Origin: Mytilus edulis
Lineage: Eukaryota; Mollusca; Bivalvia; Mytilida; Mytilidae
Direction: 5' to 3'
Length of the DNA stretch: 64,000 nucleotides
NCBI RefSeq assembly: GCF_963676685.1
Contig: NC_092354.1
Coordinates: 29,296,193-29,360,192 of the forward strand
Numbering within the stretch: position 1 is the stretch's first letter; the number at the start of each line of letters is the position of its first letter. Below the pieces are notes generated by a model, which saw nothing but the letters and a program-made list of their open reading frames with translations, made no database searches and was not told the DNA's origin. Positions 34,601 through 46,037 of this stretch are shown piece by piece. The position numbers and the translations under genes were made by a program.

Positions 34601-35174
34601 GGTAAAGCATAAAAAATTCTTTAAGCAAATGATCACTCACACCACATCTTCCTATACATGTATCTATAGAACATAAAAAATGCAGTTGATTAAAAAAAAA
34701 AATCATTTTTTGTTGGGGTTCTTATCTTGTTATTTATTTAAATATTTTGGCCCCATTAGAAATTAGTCAACACTGAGGTCTCCAAAATTAAACTTTGTTC
34801 GGTTTTTATCAGAAACTTATTTTTTTGTGGATCTATATGCTGAATCTATCTGTGTGATAATATTTTTATATAGGGCCCTGTATAATAAGATAATAAAAAT
34901 TATAATAAAATTGACATGCTATAGTTAAAAAAGGCAATAATTCTACATAACTTTCACTTTTCGGTTTCAGATAAGAATGATACCAAGCAAAGCATGCAAG
35001 ATCATCATGGCTTGTGCTATTCTTCACAATATTTGCATCTTACTTAATGAACCAGACATTGAAGGTGATGGATTAGTGATAGACAACGATGGAGATCTTG
35101 GGGACCGTTTCTTTGGTAATCAGGATGGAAGAGGTGTCAGAGACCACATTTCCTCCACATTTTTTAATCGTTGA
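31670..35174 (+). pseudogene. HARBI1-like: Harbinger transposase (HARBI1-like), five exons, damaged in exon 2
   Basis: Nuclease that would excise and integrate the element. Exons by GT-AG borders: 31670-31943, 32161-32403, 33524-33594, 34389-34601 and 34971-35174, with compatible phases. The first ATG is 31,670 (MPTFRQVPVAPHRKERHFRL); the longer frame starts at TTG. A helix-turn-helix region (LHKGTVSRIVSDVL) opens exon 2. The DDE residues lie in an IDGTHV motif (exon 2, out of frame), [12 protein letters not shown] (exon 3), LLGDSGYP and RSVIERTFGRLKRRF (exon 4). In exon 2 one extra base near 32,311-32,315 shifts the frame just before the first Asp motif. A short deletion near 32,368-32,373 precedes the returned frame. 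The last exon (ACKIIMACAILHNI) is intact. The lesions could partly be assembly error. Confidence 0.85.
33035..33235 (+). repeat. AAGATGTGGTATGATTGCC-family dispersed repeat, intronic copy
   Basis: AGAAGATGTGGTAAGATTGC, AACAACTATAGGTCACTGTT and CGGCCTTCAACAATGAGCGA are hallmark segments of a repeat I recall as abundant in mussels. Diverged or partial copies lie at 36,111-36,180, 36,622-36,760, 45,800-45,900 (minus), 48,000-48,090 (minus) and 49,040-49,135 (minus). Confidence 0.65.
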
Positions 35175-35287
35175 AATCATGAATAAAACATAGAAAGCTT
35201 TTTTCTGAATATATATTTTATCAATAACAATAAAACATATAAAAAATATAACATTAATATGGATCTATAAATAAATGCTGATTAAAC

Positions 35288-38200
35288 TTAATGAAGTAGA
35301 GCCTCTAACATTGACTCTGTACAACTATTTTCCAATTTTTTCTTCATCATATCATATAACTCCATTTGCTTCTTGAATAGTTCCATTTGAGTCTGATTTC
35401 TTTTTAGGTCGCTCTCTAACACCAGACACTGCAACTCATACACGTCTTCTGCAGTTTTCTTGGGTTTCTTTGTCCGTTTATTTTCACTGAAATATATATA
35501 ATAAAAATGCATATTTGTTAATTTTTTTAAAATAAATATAGTTATTATAAACCAGTATAACTATTTAGATAAAATTGTTTTTCCAAAGGCCAAGATTTCT
35601 GCACTCATACATAAATGTTTATTCCTTTAACTAATACTCTTTAACAAAAATTGATCATATTATATCACTGTTTCGGATAAATATTTAAACAAAAGGGGAT
35701 GCAGACTTTCATTAAATTAATTCAGCAAATGAGTATTTGGGATATTTCTCTAAATCTTACATTTAACAGGTAGTTAAATTAGATAATTTGATTTAGAATT
35801 ATAATTCCCATTTACAGGACATATTTCATCCTTAAGAACAAGTTTAATGAAACAATTAAGAGGGAGATAACTCTTGATTTTATACAGGGCTGCTGTATGA
35901 ACTTTTTGGACATATTCAATGGATAAAAGGTATACAATTATTCATTTTATTAAATTTAGCCACTCAGTTTTCCTTTTCGAACTATTTTTGAAGTTTAATA
36001 ACTGGTTAATTCATAACAAATATGCATATTAATCTCATACAAAACATTTACAAGAGTGATTTATTGGCACTATAAGAATATTTATCAGTATTCAAATCAT
36101 TTATACATAAGAAGATGTGGTATGATTTCCAATCAGACAAATATGGGGCACAGTCCAAAGGAAGCCCAATTAAGTCAAGATGTATCATCACAATCCCTTC
36201 AGCAATAAGCAATTACATTCCAGGATGTATTCAGATCCAAAAGACTCGTACATCAGTGATGACTCCATCTAAAAAAGTTTCAAAGCCAGCTATATACAAC
36301 ACTCAAGAGCATTCAGTACATATCCAACTTATTTAGTGTGTAGAAATTAAAAGGCTGTTGTATTCTTTCATATAAAACATATACCTAGCTTTAGGTGGTT
36401 GCTGAGTGCTGCTTTTAGGGCATGAAGGAGGTATTTGGGCAGACACTGGTAGGTTTGCATGTTCAGTATAACGTGTTTCTTTATTTCTCTGATGAACATC
36501 TTCCAGTCTCCTAATCCATATACTCTCCACAGAAGATGGTGGTTCTGAACGTTTTGATTAAAGAAACATTAAAATTGCCTCAGTTGAATGTGTATACATT
36601 GCATATAGGGTAGATAAAAGAAAATGTGGTATTAGTGTCAATGAAAAAACTCTCAATCCAAGTCACAATTTATAAAAGTAAACCATCATAGGTCAAGGTA
36701 AGGCCTTCAACACAGAACCTTAGCTCACACCGAACAGCAAGCTATATAGGGCCCCAAATATTACTGGTGTAAATCCATTCAATTGGGAAAGCCATTTGTT
36801 ATCTGTTTAGTATATAAACATACGGGGGTATTAGGATTGCTTAAGAGACCTTCAGACAACAATCCACCAAATTGTAAATGAAGTTGATGTATAAATGAAT
36901 ATATGTATTTAAATGTGTAAGTCAAGATACATATATTCAAGACTTAAAATCCCAATCAATTGAACAACATAGATTGGAGAAAGGTATTGTAAAAAAGAAA
37001 AAAAGTAAAAAAAGTATTATAGCTGTTACTTCTTTCCATAAGTCATTATATTCTGTGTCAATTTCAACTTGAGAAAATATATAAAGACCAATTGAATGAA
37101 AGAAAGTCAATAGATACACAATTAACTTAAAGCGTGCTATTACAGAGATCCTGTATTAGACCCTCAATGAGTAAATTTATAAATATATATAATTATATAG
37201 ATTATTTTCACAGCAATATAATTTTATATCAACCTCAATTCTTTAATGAAATATTGATTCCGAAACATTGCATCTTCATTTTTTTGAAATGCGGAATTGT
37301 AAAAATAATTTACGATTAACATAATACAAAAATCTATGTAATGATTACCATCAGATGTCTGGCATCCTGAGACAGCAATCTGTGCTGGAATTGGTGAGCT
37401 GACAGGTTCAGCAAAATATATTGGATCAGATGATGAGCTTTCAGAAATGAAATGAAGATACATTATATTTCAATTTTTTAACAATCATTTTATTTTTGGA
37501 TATTTGATTGATCATAAGAACTCTTATGGGCCCACAAGGGGCATACAGAGCATACATGAATAAGGACAAAGAATATTGATTTGCATAGATTCATAGATAC
37601 AAACATTTTTTACATACAGTTGAAACTTCTTTTAAAATTGCTTGATCCCCCCTGTATTGAGTATACTTACACTCTAAAATTTATACCAAATTATTTGTAA
37701 CAATAATCTCTCTCTTTACTTATGGTTACAATTATAATATTACTGCAAGTAATGTTTATGCATGAATATCTTCTTTAGATACATACCTTGTATACTGAAT
37801 TGTGTTGGTGTACTCTCACTTGTTTCTGTCTGCTGAGGAAACCCTGTAAAAATGATAAAGTGAAAATTACAAAAAAAATCAGGCACAAAGAAAGATAACT
37901 CAATTTTTAATGCAGGGCTATTTCGAAATGGACTTTAAACATGTTACAATGACTTTTGGTGAAGTACTTATTCCAAGTTTTTTCTTGGTTACAAGTATTA
38001 ACAAGTAAATTTTATTGAAATTTAATTAATCTTTAAAAGTAATGGGATTTTTTTTTATGAAAATTTTACCACAGCTCAATTTTTTTCATTGTGGTAAAAG
38101 ATGATGTAAGGGGCAATACAGAATTGACCGCCAAAGGTGATGGCCAACAAACTTTACCTCTTGCCAAACAATAGTTAAACCTTATTTTTAACGATGAAAA

Positions 38201-38883
38201 GATATTTGTATGTGATCATTATTCTCATCAATACCACAAGAAGGTATTTGTATATATCAGGTAAGAGGAAGGTTGTAATTATAACACAACATAATTCTAT
38301 TTATAGCACATCGGCGACGTCTGTAGGGAATTTCGTTGAAAGGGATATCCTAATGTCATAGCAGACGACGCACTCAGAGATATTAATTTTCTGCATTATT
38401 TTCTAAGCTAGAAATAAAATAACCGTCTGATTTATTGTTTGAAATAAATGGAAGCACATTATTGACATCAGTAAACCAAAAATACTTGCCCACTGAAGTT
38501 TTCATCCCATCATCAATTCCTTTGAAGGAGGAGGTGTCTTTTAAGGCATTTATAATATTCTCCTCAGCAACACTTATTGGCTTTGGAGCAGGTCCTCCTC
38601 CTGTCCTGTTTCTCTCCGTTTTTTCATACGTGAATTTGTCTTTGGCATCTCTTGTTAAGTTTCTAAATTTGGTTTTTACAGTTAGAACTTGTCTGTAGCT
38701 CACTTCAGCAGTTATCTTTTCCCACATTTTGTTTTTAGCATCTGCTGTAACATCCTTCCAGAATTTCCCTCTCAGTAGACCCAATTCTTCAACAACTCTT
38801 CTACTTATAAGGTTTACTTCTATGCTTGAAAAATTCTGGCCTCTAATTCTTGGAATTTTCTTGGGGGGTTGCTCTTCAGCCAT
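35288..38883 (-). CDS. Harbinger Myb/SANT-like DNA-binding protein, about five exons
   Basis: Accessory protein thought to help the transposase reach the nucleus and bind element ends. The first exon starts at ATG 38,883 (MAEEQPPKKIPRIRGQNFSS; a longer start at 38,889 is TTG). It holds the Myb-like trihelix: FSSIEVNLISRRVVEELGLL, KMWEKITAEVSYRQVLTVKT and KFRNLTRDAKDKF, then EENIINALKDTSSFKGI. Further exons: about 37787-37843, 37349-37437, 36385-36544 and 35288-35486. The last two junctions are in phase (GA-A and AG-T codons). The final exon (KNQTQ-like, QMELYDMMKKKLENSCTESM) looks like a coiled coil. The joins of exons 1-2 and 2-3 are uncertain because the best splice sites are not phase-matched. 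No stop lies inside the confident exons. Confidence 0.75.
36622..36760 (+). repeat. Diverged dispersed repeat in a Harbinger intron
   Basis: AAATGTGGTATTAGTGTCAA and AAGGCCTTCAACACAGAACC match the AAGATGTGG family at low similarity. Confidence 0.45.
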
Positions 38884-38939
38884 TTTCAAACAGGAAGTGG
38901 AGGAATTGTTGGATTTTAGGGGAGTTGTGGGAAAATGTT

Positions 38940-39043
38940 AAATTAATTAGTTGTTAAATTTTTTAACAAGTTGTTAGTTAACGCAGTCGTTAAATATTTT
39001 TGAACAACATAATTTAACACAGAAATTAACTAACAACAATAGC
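38940..39043 (-). promoter_or_regulatory. Harbinger right subterminal motif cluster
   Basis: Several GTTAAATT, TTAACAA and GTCGTTAAAT words and a TTTGAACAACA copy of the TIR core mirror the left end. It also lies directly upstream of the Myb-like gene and may contain its promoter. Confidence 0.5.
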
Positions 39044-39073
39044 TTAACGACACTTTTGAACAACCGGGCCCTG
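39044..39073 (-). repeat. Harbinger right TIR with CTG target duplication
   Basis: Exact complement of the left TIR; followed by CTG at 39,071-39,073. Confidence 0.9.
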
Positions 39074-39262
39074 GTTTTAACTGATGCAGGGAGGTCGGAC
39101 ATATTTTTTAATATATGCTAAACACGGAAACCGATATATTTTAGGAAAAGTCTCAACAGCACAAGCTCAATAAAGGTTATGTTTATTATTTATCTCATAT
39201 TTTTGTTTGGCGTCAAGAAACTATCAATCTTAATTTTCTTTTTACAAAATTATAATCCTTCG

Positions 39263-39694
39263 ACGACCAGGACACCCCAAGGGTGACTGGGATATAGAAA
39301 TATGGTCACTTGGTCTTCTTCCGAACGGCAGTAAAACGCTTGCTGAAGTGGGGCGTCCGTTTGGCTGTGCGGGATGTATCAAGTTCGCAGTCACATCCGG
39401 TCAGAAGGGGACGTTAAATCCGATGCCTCGTGTAAGGAGAGTGCCACGCTCTTTGCACGCTAAGAACCCTTGCAACAACTCTTTGAGGGGTCTGTAGGTG
39501 GCCTGTTGCAAGGCACAATTTCTGTCCCTATCCACTATACCCTCATTTTCTAGTGGCAGTCCAAATTTTCCCGACCATCATCCCAGATGGCCTGTATTGT
39601 ATCAACCTACCTATTGTATTTATTGTAAACTTGTTCTCGTCCTGAATATGCATGGAATAGTTGCCACTGGACGTTAAGCAACCAACAATCAATC
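39263..39694 (+). mobile_element. Near full-length molluscan SINE (V-SINE/RUDI-like)
   Basis: The longest copy in the window. The head runs from CCAAGGGTGACTGGGATATA and carries AGTTCGCAGTCACATCC, a weak B-box-like stretch. The conserved central domain (GGGGACGTTAAATCCGATGC, GCCACGCTCTTTGCACGC) is followed by a spacer and the 3' domain with TTCTCGTCCTGAATATGCAT. It ends CCACTGGACGTTAAGCAACC plus CAATCAATC. RUDI is a V-SINE widespread in molluscs; assignment is from memory. Confidence 0.6.
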
Positions 39695-40043
39695 TAACGT
39701 CAACATCGTGTTTTATATAAAAACAGTTTCATTCCTTATATATCTGATTAATACGTAGATTTCTCGGAAACAACACAGTGCCACCAAAATCTACCAGAAC
39801 ACGTGGGCGCGGTGGTAGGAGTAGATGTAGAGGCACAGGTAGCCCTAATAGTAACGAATCCTGATCTAGCAGACATGTCTGACCGACCAATGCAACCTGG
39901 ATCACAACCTACAGCTGGTCCATCAAGCTCAATTGACGGTGTTTTAGTGACACGTATTAATCTTTCCAACTATAAATTAAACATTTCAGATAGAAAGCTG
40001 GTTAGATAGCAGTGTTAAATTTGTGGATTTTCATGCAATTTTT
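39695..40043. other. Spacer
   Basis: A short plus-strand frame (39,803-40,009) overlaps but shows no recognisable domain. Nothing else was supported. Confidence 0.4.
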
Positions 40044-40259
40044 CTATAATAGCTCAAATCGAAATCTTACGGAATGATGGATTGATCTTTGTTCCCTTGT
40101 AATATAGCCGCCACTCTTATACTTTGGAAAGTGTATACTATATCGTGCCACTCCGTCTTTTGTAACTGCTTGTGGTCTGGCAAAGTTCTGGTTTAAATGC
40201 AGTACAGCAAGAAGCAGTTTGCAAAAATAACTTTCAACATTTGATTTAAGAAATGACAC
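40044..40259 (-). pseudogene. Fragment of a dispersed bivalve transposon protein
   Basis: LLLAVLHLNQNFARPQAVTK followed by DGVARYSIHFPKYKSGGYIT. I recall this NxNxxRxQAVTKxG...FPKYKxGxY pattern as the C-terminal part of repeated proteins of unknown superfamily in bivalves. No intact gene surrounds it. Confidence 0.35.
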
Positions 40260-41741
40260 GATTGAAGATTTGGTTTTATGGAAGGCCTTGACACTATTGC
40301 ATAGTGAAAAAATGTGTCCCTGTTCATGGGAAAATAAGCTGAAGTAGTGTGCTTTGTTTAATTTCTATAAGTTAACAAATCCTCATTGAATTATTAACTT
40401 GTTTACCAGCAGTGCATCCCATGAAAGGAGAAAGCAATCATCTTTGGTGCGAAGTGGTTTATTGTTGAATGAAATGCTTCAACATCTGAAGTCGGGTGAT
40501 TAGGTCACAGCTTCTTTATTTTATTTTTTTTGGGGGGGGGGGGGGGGGGGGGGGGTTAGGTCCTCTATCCAAACTTTGGCCAGAAAGCTTGAAATCTGTT
40601 TTCCTTAACAAACATTTATCGTTTAATAATGGTGTTATTTCATCGTTACTTTTCTTTTTAAATTATATTCGGGATCATCAATCTGTTGTTCCTCATCTTT
40701 AGTTTTTATACGACCGCAAAGTTTGAAAAAAATGTTCGTCGTATATTGCTATCACGTTGGCATCGTCGTCGTCGTCGTCGTCCGAATACTTTTAGTTTTC
40801 TTACTCTAACTTTAGTAAAAGTGAATAGAAATTTAAGAAATTGTAACACAAGGTTAATGACCACAAAGGGAAGGCTGGGATTTATTTTTGCGAGTTTTGA
40901 TACCATCATTTTAGGAAATCAGGGGCCAAAAGGGGCCCAAATAAGCATTTTCTTGGTTTTCGCACAATAACTTTAGTTTAAGTGCATAGAAATCTATGAA
41001 ATTTTGACAAAAGGTTTATGAGCACAAAAGGAAGGTTGGTATTGATTTTGGGAGTTTTGGTCCCAACAGTTTAGGAAAAAAATTAAACTTTGTTTGATTT
41101 CATCAAAAATTGAATAATTGGGGTTCTTTGATATGCTGAATCTAACTGTGTATGTAGATTCTTAATTTTTTGGTCCCATTTTCAAATTGGTCTATATTAA
41201 GGTCCAAAGGGTCCAAAATTAAACTTAGTTGGAATTTGACTAAAACTGGATCCCTGTTGTTCTTTGATATGCTGAATCTAAAAATGTACTTAGATTTTTG
41301 ATTATTGGCCCAGTTTTCAAGTTGGTCCAAATCAGGGTCCAAAATTAAACTGTGTTTTGATTTCATCAAAATTGAATAAATGGGGTTCTTTGATATGCCA
41401 AATCTAACTTTGTATGTAGATTCTTAATTTTTGGTCCCATTTTTCAAATTGGTCTATATTAAAGTTCAAAGGGTCCAAAATTAAACTTAGTTGATTTTAA
41501 CAAAAATTGAATTCTTGGGGTTCTTTGATATGCTGAATCCAAACATGTACTTAGATTTTTTATTATTGGCACAGTTTTCAAGTTGGTCCAAATCCGGATC
41601 CAAAATTTATTATATTTTTTTATTATTGGCACAGTTTTCAAGTTGTCCAAATCAGGATCCAAAATTTATTATATTAAGTATTGTGCAATAGCAAGAAATT
41701 TTCAATTGCACAGTACTCAGCAATAACAATAAATCTTCAAT

Positions 41742-41841
41742 NNNNNNNNNNNNNNNNNNNNNNNNNNNNNNNNNNNNNNNNNNNNNNNNNNNNNNNNNNN
41801 NNNNNNNNNNNNNNNNNNNNNNNNNNNNNNNNNNNNNNNNN
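41742..41841. other. Assembly gap (100 N)
   Basis: Exactly 100 N, a conventional scaffold gap of unknown length. The 584 bp on either side are the same sequence. Confidence 1.
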
Positions 41842-42354
41842 ATTCTTAATTTTTTGGTCCCATTTTCAAATTGGTCTATATTAAGGTCCAAAGGGTCCAA
41901 AATTAAACTTAGTTGGAATTTGACTAAAACTGGATCCCTGTTGTTCTTTGATATGCTGAATCTAAAAATGTACTTAGATTTTTGATTATTGGCCCAGTTT
42001 TCAAGTTGGTCCAAATCAGGGTCCAAAATTAAACTGTGTTTGATTTCATCAAAAATTGAATAAATGGGGTTCTTTGATATGCCAAATCTAACTTTGTATG
42101 TAGATTCTTAATTTTTGTCCCATTTTCAAATTGGTCTATATTAAAGTTCAAAGGGTCCAAAATTAAACTTAGTTTGATTTTAACAAAAATTGAATTCTTG
42201 GGGTTCTTTGATATGCTGAATCCAAACATGTACTTAGATTTTTTATTATTGGCACAGTTTTCAAGTTGGTCCAAATCCGGATCCAAAATTTATTATATTT
42301 TTTTATTATTGGCACAGTTTTCAAGTTGGTCCAAATCAGGATCCAAAATTTATT

Positions 42355-42600
42355 ATATTAAGTATTGTGCAATAGCAAGAAATTTTCAATTGCACAGTAC
42401 TCAGCAATAACAATAAATCTTCAATTGCACAGTATTGTGCATTAGCAAGAAATTTTTAATTGCACAGTATTGCGCAATAGCAAGAAATCTTCAATTGCAC
42501 AGTATTGTTCAATAGCAAGTATTTTCAATTGCACAGTATTGCGCAATAGCAAGAAATATCTAATTGCACAATATTGTGCAATAGCAAGAAATTTCAATTT
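42355..42600 (+). repeat. ~36-bp tandem repeat in F2
   Basis: About six units of CAATTGCACAGTATTGTGCA plus ATAGCAAGAAAT. The word TTGCACAGTATTGTGCAA is near-palindromic. Confidence 0.7.
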
Positions 42601-43159
42601 GAGTTATCTTTCTTTGACCAGAATAGTAGTTGAATCAACTTAAATCATTGTTTTATACAAGAAACAATGTATATTCACTTTTACTACCAAATGATAAATT
42701 TAAAACAATCTTGACCATTCAGTGATAAGAAGCACTTTTTTTACATTTTAATATTTTATGATGTATTTAAATGAGTAATTATTGTTGCAAACTCCATTAG
42801 AAATTTAAATTGAGATCGGTTTTGGATTAAAGGAAAGGGGGATGTGAAAAAAAATTGGAGGGGGGGGGGGGGTTCAATTTTTCTCATTTGAAATTTCATA
42901 AATAAAAAGAAAATTTCTTCAAACATTTTTTGAGAGGATTAATATTCAACAGCAAAGTGAATTGCTCAAAGGCAAAACAAAAATTTTAAGTTCATTAGAC
43001 CACATTCATTCTGTGTCAGAAACCTATGCTGTGTCAACTATTTAATCACAATCCAAATTTAGAGCTGAATCCAGCTTGAATGTTGTGTCCATACTTGCCC
43101 CAACCGTTCAGAGTTCAACCTCTGCGGTCGTATAAAGCTGCGCCCTGCGGAGCATCTGG

Positions 43160-45160
43160 TTTCTTCTATTCCTTCAGCTACCAGTATTTCAGTTGGTGTC
43201 GGCCTCCTGATAAGATCATTGATTTGTAATAAGGTGGTTGTGCCTATAACTTCATCTTTCTGCTGATCTTACAAAACTGTCTGATCAACTTCATTGCATT
43301 TACCTTGATTAATTGAGAAACGTCCTCGGCAGGTATTTCGAGTTTGGTCAGTCAGTGCAATGCCAGTACGAACAAGCAACTGCCCACACTGTTGTCACTC
43401 ATTACATATGTTTTTAAATAGGATCTGAAGAAAAGACAATTCTGTCATATCAAAGAGAACATGTCACTGAAAACATCGTCTGTCTTTTAGATGACTTGAA
43501 ACATGATTATGATGCTGTACATGTATTCTACAGAACAAATAATAAACACCTATCTAAGATATTACAGACATGAAACAGCAGGTTAAGTTTTTAGATGAAA
43601 AAATTTATAAACAAAGCCAACATAACATCCCTCCGGACATTGCTATATGACATTTCTATATTTTTGTTTAGTTTGGCAAACATGTAGGTACCGCGATTCC
43701 TTAGACGAAATAGTACGACCATAAACAAAAGGTATCAACATCATTGAATGTTTTTGTTTTATTTTGAATAAATGTACCGCGTCAAGTCTAAGCCATCAGT
43801 TTCTATGTTTTCTATAAGGAGTGTGCGCTTTTGTCCCACTGCCCAAGCAAGTTCTTAAAAGGGGTGCAGACGTCAAATCCATATCGAACTAGGTATTCGA
43901 TTGTTGGTAGAAGATACATGTTATACTCACTTTAGTACTGTACCGGCTGCAGTTTTGTGGTCCACTTTAACCCATTTGTTGTCTTGTTATGTTTGAATCT
44001 GTCACGTACAGATTGCCGTAAAAAGTTTTTTAAAGTAAAAACTGTTAGATTTCCAATGATGAGTAATATATTGAATAAAAAACAAGTATGTGAAATGATT
44101 ACACTGTCTGCATATATTCATAACTATCTATTTAATTGGTAAAGGCTAATAGTTAATTCCAAGTGACATTATATAAAACAAATGTAAGAAATGAAATACC
44201 TATATATATATATGCAGGCACGTGAATTTCATGTTTACTTTTAGTCTGCTTTCCATTTTCTGTCCTTATTTTTTTGGTTAAGTTGGGGCAAGGTACGATA
44301 ACGCCCGTTTTTGCCCCCCCCCCCCCCTTCCTCCCCCCCCCCCCCCCTTAACCTTTTGGCCTACTTTTTACTGTCATTTCTTTAGGCTTTTCCAAAGTTA
44401 CGATAATCAATTGTTGTCAAGTAATATTTTCTAAACAGGAAACCTTTAAAAATGACTGACACACTTCTTTTTTCCGAGTTATTTTTAAGGCTCTGATAGT
44501 CCGAGTTTTTCGTACTTTTTTTTCTGATAAATTCCTAACTTCTTAGTTTTTATTTTTGGTTTGTCTGGACAAGGTTTATCAAGGTCTGCCGGGCCCGTAG
44601 GTGGCCTGTTGCAATATTATCTGATCCCTCAAGTCACATACATAATTAACAAATGGCATGTATGACAACTCATTGTGACTTATTTCAAGAACACTTTTTA
44701 ATATTCGCGGGGATTTTTGAAAAATGGATCTAAATCCACTAAAAAATAAATCATTCAGTATTGTCCATTGTATTTATAAATATTTTTTTTTTAATTTTGA
44801 TATTCAATAATATACAATGCAAATTAAGCATGCACATTGCCACACAGCCCACGGCGACATAATCCCTTTTTTCGAGTGTCACTGTCTAGGGAAGTATTAT
44901 AGTGATTTCTTTTGGTTGTTCTGGCATGGTGGAATTATGTTTACAGTGGGGAAACAGTCCTCTTCTTGAAGTATGTCTGTATTCCCTGTAATTTCTGTGG
45001 AGGACATTCTGGTCACTGGTTTGTGACGACCAGCATAGTCAGCTCTCCAAACAGTGGGCTACATTGTACCTTCCTCAGCGCAGGCGTTAACCCAGTTGAA
45101 ATAGAAAAAAATAACCGAGGCTGAAAAATTATAAGACACAAATAAAATGCTAAATATGGA
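43160..45160. other. Spacer without supported genes
   Basis: Contains a CCCCCCCCCCCCC tract near 44,316-44,347. A minus-strand segment at 43,161-43,395 looks vaguely coding but is too broken to call. Confidence 0.4.
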
Positions 45161-45164
45161 TTTT

Positions 45165-45330
45165 TTTTGTCAAATTTTGCAGATGAAGTGTCATGGTTAA
45201 ATTCTCTAAGTCTGCTAAATTTTCTAAAATCTCCACAGTCAAATTGTGGACCGTTGTCTGTAAAACACACATCGCCATGATCGGGTACTAGTATACCATG
45301 CCTTGCAAACCGAACTCTTAAGTTTTTCTG
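45165..45330 (-). pseudogene. Integrase fragment of a Gypsy (Ty3) retrotransposon
   Basis: Minus-strand translation gives RVRFARHGI and then TDNGPQFDCGDFRKFSRLRE and FNHDTSSAKF, the second catalytic Asp region of a Ty3/Gypsy integrase core. Frame changes occur between the segments. The rest of the integrase is absent. Confidence 0.65.
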
Positions 45331-45379
45331 ATTACTATTAGCACAAGAGTATCTTCAATATAATCGATTTCCCAGTAGT

Positions 45380-45740
45380 TAGAATTGCAATCTAACCTCT
45401 AAATCTATCCAAAAACGTTCCTTTAAAGCTCGAAATTTTCTATCGTGGTCTTCTTCTGTATCGCTCCGAATTTTCCCGACCGTCATCCCCTATTATAACA
45501 ACCTACCTATTGTATTTATTGTTAACTTGTTCTCGTCCTGAATATGCATGAAATATTTGCCACTGGACGTTAAGCAACCAACAATCAATCAATCAATTCT
45601 TCTGTATCGCCTTCGATTTGAATAAGAATATCATCTACTATGCTGTGTACACCTGGCAAACCTTCATCAGTTTGGTCTTGCCTTCGTTGATATTCTTCAG
45701 GTGCAGAAGATAAACCGAACGGCATTCCCCTTCATTAGCA
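45380..45740 (-). pseudogene. Reverse transcriptase fragment of a Gypsy element, split by a SINE
   Basis: Reading minus from ~45,735: MPFGLSSAPEEYQRRQDQTD, then GVHSIVDDILIQIEGDTE with the catalytic VDD pair. After the SINE it resumes with EEDHDRKFRALKERF. RNase H and most of the integrase between this and 45,330 are missing, so the element was internally deleted as well as interrupted. Confidence 0.75.
45465..45596 (+). mobile_element. 5'-truncated SINE inserted in the Gypsy remnant
   Basis: 132 bp of the SINE 3' end (CCCGACCGTCATCCC ... CCACTGGACGTTAAGCAACC) with a CAATCAATCAATCAA tail. It is flanked by a 14-bp target duplication TTCTTCTGTATCGC at 45,451-45,464 and 45,597-45,610. Confidence 0.9.
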
Positions 45741-46037
45741 GGTTGGTCGATTATCGGATAGTTTGCTTGATTGAATTGTTTTACATTTGTCATTTTGGGC
45801 CTTTTATAACTGACTATGTGGTTTGCTCATTGCTGAAGGGTGTACAGTGACCTATAGTTGTACATTTTGAGTCACTTTGTCTCTTGTGCATATCAGTTTA
45901 ACTGTAGAAATGCATTTATAAACCAAGCGAAAATTTAAATCTAAATCGTTTTAGTAAAAAAATATTCTGAATGTGAAGTTTAAATTGAGACCTTTTTCTC
46001 GTCAGATTTACTTTTGAAATTAAAAGATAACACTTAC

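Larger units (their letters stand above)
31505..39070 (+). mobile_element. Full-length PIF/Harbinger DNA transposon
   Basis: The termini are GGCCCGGTTGTTCAAAAGTG and its exact complement, forming at least 27 bp of perfect inverted repeat. They are flanked by CTG on both sides (31,502-31,504 and 39,071-39,073), the 3-bp duplication expected of Harbinger. Subterminal zones at both ends are dense in TCGTTAA/TTAACGA words. It carries the two genes typical of the superfamily: a DDE transposase (plus, 31,670-35,174) and a Myb/SANT-like DNA-binding protein (minus, 35,288-38,883), arranged tail to tail 113 bp apart. Length is about 7.57 kb. Several dispersed repeats sit in its introns. Confidence 0.9.
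40703..43159 (+). repeat. Dispersed repeat family F2 with inverted ends and CGTCGTCGT tract
   Basis: It starts TTTTTATACGACCGCAAA and its 3' portion holds the complement TGCGGTCGTATAAA, followed by a hairpin (GCTGCG ccctg CGGAGC) and ATCTGGTTT. A CGTCGTCGTCGT microsatellite lies near the 5' end. Internal modules (TTCTTTGATATGCTGAATCT) repeat every 100-250 bp. The interior is broken by the assembly gap. Non-coding; open frames inside are repeat shadows. Confidence 0.7.

Noticed and set aside
40532-40555. Long G run as a G-quadruplex element
   Set aside because: Homopolymer length is unreliable in this assembly and there is no spaced G-tract pattern.
41142-42286. Repeated frames such as DPDLDQLENWANNQKSKY
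   Set aside because: They arise from F2 repeat modules and from the duplicated contig ends at the gap.
43161-43395. Minus-strand coding-like segment (INDLIRRPTPTEILVAEGIE)
   Set aside because: Possible transposon protein remnant, but interrupted by stops and without a family match I trust.
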